Below, piece after piece: positions 34,139-44,700 of a stretch of 64,000 nt of DNA. The notes under the pieces are model-generated. The model was not told the DNA's origin, made no database searches, and saw only the letters and a program-made list of their open reading frames with translations. The stretch is from Zanthoxylum bungeanum (Eukaryota; Streptophyta; Magnoliopsida; Sapindales; Rutaceae): assembly GCA_019454045.1 (NCBI GenBank), contig SKCR01036128.1:1-64000 (forward strand). The letters run 5' to 3'. Position 1 is the first letter of the stretch, and every line of letters begins with the position of its first letter. A program made the position numbers and the translations under genes.

Positions 34139-34712
34139 TCCATTGATGAGCGGAAAATATATCAATATTTACCGCCCCTTTTACCTAATATTTTGTTTAG
34201 TTTCTCGGGTTTGATGAACGTTTTGGTGTGTTTTGATATATTTTGTAGATAAATAAAGTATTGAGATTTAATGTAATCAACTCGGGGCTAAAACGATGAA
34301 ATCTGGAGCAAACAAATGGCTAAAACGCAAATTTATTATATGTGTCATGAAGTGCAGCCCTAAATTCCAATTTTGTGCAAGTTTGGTATTTTGGCCATTA
34401 CTTTTTCATCTGATATCCGATTGAGCTAATTCAAGTTCCAGATTAAAGAAGACACAAAGATCTACAATTTTGAAGTTTTAAATATTTTCAAATTTTGAAG
34501 TTTGCAAGACCGAAATTGATGAATAATCCAGTATATTTTGTATAATTACTATAGTCATTTTCAAAAATATAAAATAAAAAAAAAAATAATAAAACAAATT
34601 ACCAAACTCCCACCAAACATGTGCATGTTTAGTGGAGGATTTGGTTCCATGTTTGGTGCCATGTTTGGTGGAGCAATTGATGGAGAAATTGGAGGAAGCC
34701 TTTAGATTTTCC

Positions 34713-34720
34713 TATAAATA
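34713..34720 (+). promoter_or_regulatory. TATA box of the Athila G 5' LTR
   Basis: TATAAATA in the context TTTTCCTATAAATACCAAGC, identical in the 3' LTR at 60830-60837 although the LTRs are otherwise about 10% diverged. Confidence 0.65.
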
Positions 34721-34967
34721 CCAAGCTAAACTTTGTAAATTTTCCATGCTTTCTTTGGAGGAATTTCTCCATGAAAATCTAAAGTAAAGTTTCTTGTATA
34801 TTTATTTAAGTTTTCTTATATTTTTTATTTAATTAATAAAATTTTGTGTATTTTCATTTACAGCATGAGCAAGTAATCTCATTCAGCTGGGGTGAAAAGG
34901 TAAGACTTTTAATATAATAAATTAGATTAATCTCTATTATTTTAATTAAAATTTAGATTAATTAGTT

Positions 34968-35115
34968 ACCGCCTGTATAGCCGGTTTAGGTGACAACCTT
35001 ATTTACCGCCTCTATGATCGGTTTTTCATTTCAAACGTAGTTTCAGCCTATATGGTCAGTTGGATTTAATTGAGACAAATGAAATTACCGTCTTTATGGT
35101 ATGGTTAATTAATCG
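34968..35115 (+). repeat. Hairpin repeats in the Athila G 5' LTR
   Basis: Four modules of the type ACCGCCTATATGGTCGGT, at 34968-34985, 35005-35022, about 35046-35060 and about 35097-35112. ACCG-CC pairs with GG-CGGT with a bulged base and a 5-base loop. The last two are degenerate. They lie 250-400 bases downstream of the TATA box, in the transcribed leader. Confidence 0.75.
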
Positions 35116-36033
35116 ATAAACATTGAAAATAAGAGAGATTTCTAATTTTGAAATATTAAAAGTGGATCATCTAACCCCCAGTATTTTCTTTTATTATACT
35201 TTTACATTTTTAATTTCACGCATTTACTTTATTTAATTTCCAGCATTTACTTTATGTCTTTTATTTTATTTAAGCTTTTATTAGCCTTAGATATGAGTCG
35301 TAACTAAGTCTGTTATCTGGGGTCGTGATGAATTCCAATATCACCGGGTTATAAGGGGTTATTTTATAGTGTGTAGTTTGGGTAATATAAAGGTTTACTT
35401 ATTAAGTCTTAAACTTAATACTTCTTGTTAACTGGTCATTAATAAGATTGATCTGGTAAACTTAAAATAAACTTGACAAAGGAATTTTAGGTTTCAGCCT
35501 TACACTTAATAGCCCACGATCTTCTTTGAGGATAGATAACCCTTTAATAGATTTCCTTACAGGATATGAATATACCTGTCGGGCGAGGGTAACCATTATT
35601 GGACCTTAATCTTAATGAATTCGGGTAACTTGGTTGACATAGGAATATGATTATTGGGTTACATTGGGTATTGTAACTAACCATTGGAATAGGCTTTTAC
35701 ATATTTTCGTGTTCCAGGTTAGTAAACCAATATATTGAACAAACGTGAAATAACCCCTTCATCTTTTAAAAGATATTGGAAGAATTCACAACCCTGGATA
35801 GTTTTATAAATTTGAATTTTCCTAAATCTACTTTCGCGTAATTTTATTTACTTATTTAAAAATTAAAAATCACCATTCCAATCAAAACAATCAATCCTTT
35901 AGATGCTTGAAAACATTTGACTTCACAAATTAATAGCTTAGGTATTAAGTACTCGTGGGATCGATACTTTTTATACTACTTGAACGATACGTGCGCTTGC
36001 GTTATACGCGTGAGAAAACGCCGGTTAAGTTTT

Positions 36034-36051
36034 TGACGCCGATGTCGGGGA
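36034..36051 (+). other. Athila G primer-binding site (tRNA-Asp type, decayed)
   Basis: TGACGCCGATGTCGGGGA matches the tRNA-Asp-complementary site TGGCGCCGTTGCCGGGGA at 15 of 18 positions. It lies six bases after the 5' LTR, the same spacing as in Athila A. Confidence 0.85.
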
Positions 36052-36159
36052 CTTATTTATCATTCACTAATAGTTTTAAGGTTAGATACCTCTACTTATA
36101 TCTAATTTCTTTTTACTTATTGTTTTTATTTTCTTGTGTTTCAGGTTCTCAGATACTAC

Positions 36160-37645
36160 ATGAGACGAACCAGAAGTTTTGAAATCTGATCGCTTGACAC
36201 AGAGATTGAAAGAACTATCAGACAATTGAGAAGGGAAAGCCGAGAAGGTCAAGAATGAATCATCAAAATTGAACCTGAACCTTTGGAGGTTGCACCACCA
36301 ATTCCCATTTGAGACAGAACCATCCTGTATTGTACTTCCTCCCTTACCAGCCAATACGTGTCACATCAAAACATGCATTCAGATGATTCAGCAGTCAGTT
36401 CAGTTTGGGGGGAATGCAACTGAAGATCCTAATACCCACATCAGCAACTTCCTGGAAGTTTACGGCACTTTCAATTACAACCGAGCAGCTGAAGAAGCAA
36501 CGAGACTACGAGTTTTCGCATATTCCTTGAAAGATAGAGCTAAAGCTTGGCTACATTCACTACCAGCAGGTTCTATCACAACTTGGAACATTCTAGCCAC
36601 CAAATTCCTTGCAAAGTATTTTCCACCAGCCAGAACAACAAAACTGAGGAATGACATCACACTCTTTGTACAACATGACTGAGAAAAACTCTACGAAGCT
36701 TGGGAAAGGTACAAAGATTTGCTCCGGAAATGTCTTTACCATGAGATTCCAAAATGGCTTCAAGTCCAAACATTCTATAATGGACTTTCTGGATTGATGA
36801 GAACCATAATTGATGCTGTTTCTGGAGGAGCTTTGATGGCAAAATGAGAAGATCAAGCATGGGACTTAATCGAAGAAATGGCTAATAATAATTCCTTATG
36901 GCTAACAGAAAGGAGCATGATTCAACGAATTACAGAAATTTATGAAGTTGGAGCCAATTCAGCAGTGAATACTAAGTTGGATCAGATGTGCAAATGCCTG
37001 GAAACAATCAGCGCGCAAGTTGTAAACATTGTTGGAGCCACAAGTTCACCTAATAGAGAAAAACCATATCCAAATCAATAAGAAGAGACGGTGAAATATG
37101 TCAATAATTTCAACAAGCACATGAACAATCCATATTCCAACACCTATAATCCAGGGTGGAGGAATCACCCCAATTTTTTATAGAACAATAATTCAGGGCA
37201 AAAGAACAATCCACCACCTGGATTCCATCAACAAAACAAAGGCCAAGAGTTTGAAAAATAACCAGAAATGAAAGAATGGATTACAGAGATATTCAAAAAG
37301 AAACAAACAACATATGATGCTATGTTTCAAAGCCAATATGCCTCTATCAAGGCACTGAAGAATCAAATTGGACAACTAGCCATTGCTCAGACTTACAGAC
37401 CGCCAGGAAATCTTCCCAGCAACACAGAACCAAATCCAAGGAACCGAGAGAAAGAGCAATGTCAAGCTATTACCTTGAAAAGCGGTACTGAAATCAATAA
37501 AGATGTTGGAATCAAAGCATCCATTGAAGAAGTTCAAAAAGAAGCAGAGCAACAGATAGAGGAAAAAGAAGCAAAGGAAAAAGATCAAATCACTCCACTT
37601 TCACCGTTTCCACAGCGACTTCAGGAAAAAAAGATGGACAAATAG
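36160..37645 (+). pseudogene. Athila G gag
   Basis: Starts with the Met of MRRTRSFEI at 36160, as in Athila A. The gag core is open at 36269-36682 (LKDRAKAWLHSLPAGSITTW, PPARTTKLRNDI). It then reads through stops to 36878-37081 (MANNNSLWLTERSMIQRI) and 37268-37645 (SQYASIKALKNQIGQLAI, ITLKSGTEINKDVGIKASIE). Stops include TGA at 36187-36189 and 36310-36312 where Athila A has CGA (Arg), and TGA at 36256. These fit methyl-cytosine decay. The coding order matches Athila A throughout. Confidence 0.9.
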
Positions 37646-38422
37646 TTTGCTCGATTCTTAGAAATCTTCAAAAAGCTGTATATCAACATTCCATTTGCAG
37701 AAGCATTGGAAGAAATGCCCAGCTATGTCAAATTCATGAAAGATATTCTTTCATGAAAACGAAGATTGTGAGATTATGAGACATTGCATTGACAGAAGAA
37801 TGTAGTGCCATCATTCAGAGGAAACTTCCCCAAAGTTAAAAGGTCCTGGCAGTTTCACTGTCCCATGCACCATTAGAGAACATTATATTGGTAAGACTTT
37901 ATGTGATTTAGGTACAAGTGTTAATTTAATGCCTTTTTCTATTTATACGAAACTGTAAATTGGAGAAGCAATGCCCACCTCAGTCTCTCTGTAACTTGCT
38001 GATCGAACGCTCGTATTTCCGAGAGGACTCATTGAAGATATGCTGGTCAAAGTTGACAAACTCATTCTCCTAGAAGATTTCATCATCCTTGACATGGAGG
38101 AAGATAAAAATGTGCCTATCATCCTTGGGAGACCATTTTTGGCTACAGGTCAAACTGTTATTGATGTACAAAAATGAGAACTAACCATGAAAGTTCAGGA
38201 CCAAGAAGTTACCTTCAATGTTTTCAAAGTCATGAAATTCCCGAGTGATGAAAATGAGGAAGAATGTTTCAGAATTAATATTGTTGATAGTATCGTCCAA
38301 GAAACTGATATAATTCCCTCGGACAAACTTGAAGCTTGCTTCACCAACATAATTCACAGCGAGCTAGATTCTGAAATTCTGGAATGTATCAACTATCTTG
38401 ACAACCCATTCCGATTCAAATA
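37640..38422 (+). pseudogene. Athila G aspartic protease region
   Basis: Follows gag with the linker NIPFAEALEEMPSYVKF (37685-37735), then the protease core near 37890-37950 (readable as CDLGTSVNLMPFSIY, Asp retained) and LGRPFLATGQTVIDVQK at about 38120-38175. The C-terminal part is open at 38187-38423 (MKVQDQEVTFNVFKVMKF). TGA stops at about 37755 and 38175 and a frameshift near 37830 break it. Same arrangement as Athila A. Confidence 0.85.
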
Positions 38423-39676
38423 GACAACATAAGTGGAAAGTCTGGAACTACCGAAGAAAGACCGAATCAAACCTTCAATTGAAGAACCACCGCAGTTGGA
38501 GTTGAAGTTACTTTCGAGCCATCTCAGGTATGCATTCTTAGGAAACTCTTCTAAATTACCTGTGGTTATTTCTTCTTCGCTAACATTGGAGAATGAAGAA
38601 AAGTAGCTGAGAGTGTTACGAGAACACAATAGAGCCATTGGATGGTCTATAGCAGACATTCGAGGCATTAATCCATCATTTTGCATGCACAAGATTCTGA
38701 TGTATGATGAGTACAAACCCACAATTGAGCATCAACGGAGACTCAATCCAATCATGAAGGAAGTCGTGAAGAAAGAAATCATCAAATGGTTGGATGCTGG
38801 CATCATTTACCCCATCTCAGTTAGTAGTTGGGTGAGTCCTATACAGTGTGTGCCGAAGAAATGAGGAATTACTGTAGTCAAAAATGAAAAGAACGAGCTG
38901 ATTCCAACAAGAACGGTGACTGGATGGAGAGTATGCATGGACTACTGGAAGCTGAACAAAGCAACAAGGAATGACCATTTTCCGCTGCCATTCATTGATC
39001 AGATGCTGGACAGACTGGCAGGACATGAGTACTATTACTTTCTGGACGGATATTCAGGGTACAATCAGATTGCCATCGCCCAAAAAGATCAGGAGAAAAC
39101 CACATTTACATGTCCCTATGGTACTTTTGGTTTCTGCAGGATGCCATTTGGATTATGTAATGCTCCTGCCACATTTCAGCATTGTATGATTGCTATCTTC
39201 TCAAACATGTTGGAGCAGAGTATGGAGGTTTTTATGGATGACTTCTCTGTGTTTTGAGACTTTTTTGACCACTGCTTGCAAAATTTGGAACATGTGTTAC
39301 AAAGGTGCGAAGATAAAAACCTGGTACTCAATTGGGAGAAATGCCACTTTATGGTGCACGATGGCATCGTCCTTGGACATCTAACCTCACAAAAGTGGAT
39401 CAAGGTAGACAAAGCAAAGATTGAAATAATTGAAAAATTACCTCCATCAACATATGTCAAAGGGGTTCGGAGTTTTCTCGGACATGCTGGCTTTTACAGT
39501 AGATTTATCAAAGACTTTTCAAAGATTGCTAAAACTTTGTGCAATCTTCTGGAGAAGGATGTGTCTTTCAACTTCACCAAAGAATGACATGAAGCTTTTG
39601 AGATACTAAAACAGAAGTTGATTTCTGCTCCCATCATATTAGCACCAGACTGGACCCTTCCATTTGAGGTGATGTA
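38423..39676 (+). pseudogene. Athila G reverse transcriptase and connection
   Basis: RT motifs run in order: EHQRRLNPIMKEVVKKEI (38728), WLDAGIIYPISVSSWVSP, VCMDYWKLNKATRNDHFP (38930), FIDQMLDRLAGHEYYYFLDG, MPFGLCNAPATFQHCM (39140) and the catalytic MDD in FMDDFSVF (39232-39256). The connection follows (NWEKCHFMVHDGIVLGHLTS, VRSFLGHAGFYSRFIKDFSK). Stops at 38422, 38605, 38862, 39255 and 39586 interrupt it. RNase H begins near 39640 (PFEVMYD) and is cut by copia R at 39681. It would have copied the element's RNA. Confidence 0.92.
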
Positions 39677-39681
39677 CGATA

Positions 39682-41740
39682 TATTGGGAAATATCTAAGT
39701 CTCGAGGATCGATTATCAAGCATAAAACATAAGTGAATACATCAAAGGAAGTCGCGGAATACTCACAATGATCGGTTGAGCGATGCAGTGATGAACAAAA
39801 ACTTTTTAAGCCCTTTGAACACCTTTGAAGCTCACGGCAGTCCACCATTTTTGCTCTTCAAGATTCGGCCATGGAAGGTCCATAAAGCTCCAAGCTTTAT
39901 GTGTTGTGATTCCATACACACAGGTGGGTTTCCCTATCACCTTCGTATGTCTCTATTGTGTGCTAGCACTCTTAATTTTTGCCACAAAAATCAAGCTAAT
40001 GCTTCTCCTTCATTCACAGTTTAACCAAAAAAATGGGAGAAGAAATGCCCACCATCGGCGTGAATGAGGAAGAAGAGAGAGATGGAAAAATGTGTATTAG
40101 ATAATTGATTTCTAAAATCAATACACCATATACCAATTTTTGATTTTCAAAAAATTCAAAAAGTACAAGCATTAAAAGCTTATCCATCAACTTATATCAA
40201 GTCACATCACTCATGAATAGTGACTGGTGTCAATCACTCAAAGTGAAAGACATCTATCACTTGATTGACGAATGATGTGATTCTAGATGTGACTTGTGAT
40301 TTGACCTTGATTTGACTTACGTGCCACACTCGAATTCGAAATACGAATGCGCTCGCAAATAATCCCGGGCTCGAGTTTGTTAATTCCAAATTAACGAATT
40401 TTCCATTGCATCATAATTAAATCCAATTTAATTAAATAATCATGCCTAGCATATTACTATTTACATCTCTAACGAATTAATTCTAAATTAATTCGTTTGC
40501 TCGAACTAAAATCCGATTTTAATTCCGCGTCGAAATCCAATTTCGTTTAATATATCGAATATATCAATTTACCGATTAATTCCAAATTAATCGTTCTCTC
40601 TCTTTAAATGATATTTTATCCTAGAAAAAATATCTCCGTAATTAATCCCAGATTAATTTTCTCTCTCATCAAATTAATCCCAGATTAATTAAAGTACGAG
40701 TCATACGTCATCGGTGAATCTTCGAGAAGCGAGCCATGAGATCCCCGGATATGTTGGCAGTAAATATGGTTGTTAGACTATCCGAAAACGTAAGTACCTA
40801 GTACTACATTTTACCGATTTACAAGACAAGGTTGGCTTTTAGCAAAGCGCCATGCCTACCCAATTCTCCAGAAACATGCTTACAGGAGTAAGCGATCTAT
40901 ATCAGGCGTAGTATACATGGTATCGTGTATGTCGATCCAGTATCAGATGTCACGTGCTAGGCCTGGGGCTGGAATTGTGTCTGCCCCGTACGAAGCACAT
41001 GTCGGATGTCTGGTAACTAGTCTCTATAATCGAATATACATGACCTAGTCATAATATCCCGATAACTGCAGCATTTAAAAAGTACTAGTACCGTATCCTA
41101 CGTGATATCATCTCCACTATGGCTGGAGTGATACTTTCTTCTTGACATCACACCCAATACACTACGATTCTCAATATACCCAGCAGAGACATACATAGAA
41201 CCTGTTAAAGCCCTGGACGACCAAAACCAAAGCATATTGATTGTCGCAAGTATTAGCGGTGCAAGTCTCAGGTTAAGACAGAATACACCTACCCTGATTT
41301 CAGACTTCCATAGACACATAGGCATACTACCAATGGAATTCCGAGGGGGTCTATCCAGAGCGAAGCTGTTTTCCGTACTATCGGTAAAACACAACCTCCT
41401 ATTACACTTGTATGAGTATCCTATACCCAAATATATGAGAACTATGCTATTGTGCCCTCACAACGCTCACAAATGTAATACTAGTCTTTTACGCATTTAT
41501 CGATGTTCAATATAGATAATACTCTGGCTATGGATATTTAATGATTAATCCTTCGTAGACTGATATTATCTCATATCATCTTAATCTAGGAACTAATCAT
41601 AGGGACCTTCTATCATTTATTCATCTAGGTGATCTAATCACAACTGATAAGAGTGTAATCTTCTTTTTCACATAGTTAATTTGTACAACAACACCATGAT
41701 CTGTACAAATAGTGACGCTATGGGTCATAATTGTCCAACA
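39682..41740 (-). mobile_element. Copia R: 3' LTR
   Basis: 2059 bp; on the minus strand TGTTGGACAATTATGACCC ... CCCAATA. The terminal CA has become TA in both LTRs. The polypurine tract (minus-strand CCAAGTGGGAGAT) lies at 41741-41753. Confidence 0.92.
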
Positions 41741-44700
41741 ATCTCCCACTTGGCCTATAGCCAGTCACTCGAATGTCTAACACCCGAACTATGTACGGTT
41801 CGCTCAAACTGCTGAGGGAAGGCTTTCGTCAGCAGATTTGCATGATTATCATCTGATGCGACTTATTCGATCATCACATCGCCATGATGTATGATTCGAA
41901 CGAATCAGATGAATAGTTGAAGTATATATCTGGATCATTGATGAGACTGTTAATTCTTTAGCCTGCGTTGTAGCATAGCTCAGCTGCTAACATAACTATA
42001 TCTAATCTAATTAGATTTGTTATTGACTCAGATGGCTTCTATTGCTGCCTCAACTGCAGCAATAACCCACATTTGTTGTTTATTCAGTAACAGTATCTTG
42101 CATGGAAGATTTCCAGCTCACTGTTCCGTTATCCAAACTGTATAGTACCGTTGTTTTTATCGATTAGGAAACTTACAGTAGTGATCCCAGTCACTTCAAG
42201 TTCTCATTCTCTATAGTTTAAGACATCATCCTTAGTTCTCTAAGATACTAAAGCATGTTCTTAACATCAATCCAGTGACTATCACTTGGATTGGCCTGTT
42301 TGTGAATCCATATGCTCAAAGCGTAAGAGACACCAGGTCATATACATTTTTCAATGTACGAGTTCTCGGAGAGTTTTAACAACTTTCAATCTTTCCCAGT
42401 AGATCTTTATTCCTAGAATAAAGGTTGTTTCTCCCAAGAATTCTACGGAGAATTTTCTCGAAAGCCAAGCTTTCACCGATCATTTTATGGGAATATCATT
42501 TCCAAGAAATGACATATTATCATTATTTAGAACAGTCACTTTCAGTGCGCTCCCACTAACCTCTTTATATACACAAGAATCATTTCGTTTTGAATTAAAT
42601 CATACACCATTATGATTACACCAAAACGATAGTTCCAAGAACCAAATGATTGCTTCAATCCCTCCATGGATCGAATAACCTGCAAACCTTGTTTGCTAGT
42701 TTTGGTACGATAAAACCGTCAAGATGTTATAAACATCCTCCAAAAGGTTTCCGTTAAGGAAAGCGATTTTGGCATTCAGCCGCCATATTTCATAAATGAA
42801 TCAAGCAGCATCAGCAAGTATTATCCAAATGGATTTATCGTGGCAACAGGTAAAATCTTTCGTTGTAATCAACCCAATGTTGATAACGATACATTTTCGC
42901 TAAAAGCCTAGCTTTATATGTTGGAATATTGCCTTCCTTGTATGTCTTCCTTGAAGACTTATATAGTACCAATAGGCACAATGCCTTGCGGTACAACAAC
43001 TAGTTTCCAAACGAAGTTAATATACATGGAATCCATTTCGGACTCATGGCACTTTTCCATAATCGGGAGTCGATACCTTGTATCACTTCCTCATACGTAG
43101 TCACTTGATATCCCCAAAAGATTGACATCTTTATGAGGTGAGATCAGAAACCCATACCTCAGGTTGTTTTCTGACTCTCTCCGATCTACGCGGTTCTTGT
43201 GTATTCAAAGATTACTGGTACAGTTTCATCCTTGATGAACTGTTTATGTTCCATTAAGGACTTGGTGCCTTGAACAGTATTACTCCGATTTTCATCGAGT
43301 TTTACTATCCTCCCACTTACTACTGCATATCGGTATTCCTCTTAGGAAAATCGCATGTCGAGCAACAATTAAATTGTTCTCATGTAAGATGTATAAGCAC
43401 TATACTTTTGTTTCCCTAGGATAACCAATTATATTAGGCACTAATCCAATTTGGGTTCTAGTTTGGTATCATCCAAACTTATGCCTAGCATACCCAAATC
43501 ATCAGGAGTGAGAAAGCCCGGTTTCTTTCCTGTTCATATCTAATATGAATTCTGTCTAACATATTTTCATGGAACCTTATTCAAAATAAGTATTGCACTG
43601 TTAATGTTTATCCCTTAAAGGAAAATGGTAGTTCAGAGCGACTCATGATTAACCTTATCATGTCTAACAAAATGTGGTTTCTCCGTTCTGACACGCCGTC
43701 AAACTGACGTGTTCTGGGAGGAGTCCTCATTGAAAGAACACTATACTCTTTCAAGTATATTAGAAACGTATTGCTTAAGTATTTTCATCATAGTCTAACC
43801 GTGATGGTATTAATACTTTAGCCGATCTGTTTGTCTAATTCGTGTCGAAACTCTAAAAGTTTCCGATTCGTGTTTCTAACGAAACACGTAACCATAACGT
43901 GATGTCACATCCGTATAGGTCACAAAATATTAAAACAACCACTAGCCTAGCTAGATTGGGCCCACTTACGTCACTATGAACAAGGGCTAACAGATCGGTG
44001 GCTCTTATGCTTTTACCAAGTAAAAGGTATTCTAGGCACTTTGCCCATCAAACTAGATTCGTAGACTTTATTTGAATAGGATCAAATTTGTCCTAGTATC
44101 CACTCTTCGAAAGTGCGGATATACGAGTCTTGTTTAATGTGTCCCAGACAACACTGCCACAAATAAGTCTCATCTGATCAAATCAGTTTGAGCTACTTGT
44201 TTGTCAAGTTATATGTTTGATATTTATTCATATTCAAAATATAAATACTGTTATTCACATCTATTGTGTTTATCTCAATATCATCTTTATAAAATAAAAC
44301 ACTTTAGTGTTCTAGAATATAAAGGTACACTCACAACGAGTTATACTCGATATAGAGATAATGTTTCTAGTCAAACTAGTTACATTTTAACAGTTTCCTA
44401 ATTTAAGTACTTACCCGAAAGGGTATTTCCTAAACTTAGGTTTCTGCGGTTAAAACAGCGACTTTCATCTCGTTTCGAATTCACAGATTAATCTCATCTG
44501 AAGTCAGTATCCTGCTCATAGCAGATGCTGCACACCAGTACATATTTTTATATACCACACTAAGTATTTAAAATCCAATTTTAATACTAGTAGTGAACAT
44601 ATTTATGATAAATATACTTGAAGTCAGAGCCTTACCGGTCTTCAATTCCTTCATGTATGCCTTGTGCATACGGAAGTCATGCTTCAGTGACCCCGTTTGC

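Larger units (their letters stand above)
34144..36027 (+). mobile_element. Athila G: 5' LTR
   Basis: 1884 bp, begins TGATGAGCGGAAAATATATC and ends CCGGTTA, where the 3' LTR has CGGTCA, so the terminal CA has mutated to TA. A TATAAATA box is at 34713-34720, giving a U3 of about 600 bases. Hairpin repeats lie at 34968-35115. It has one hairpin module fewer than the 3' LTR. Confidence 0.93.

Noticed and set aside
41237..41515. Plus-strand frame of about 92 codons, repeated at 49141-49431
   Set aside because: It occurs in both LTRs of copia R because they are the same sequence; it varies between LTR copies like noncoding DNA.
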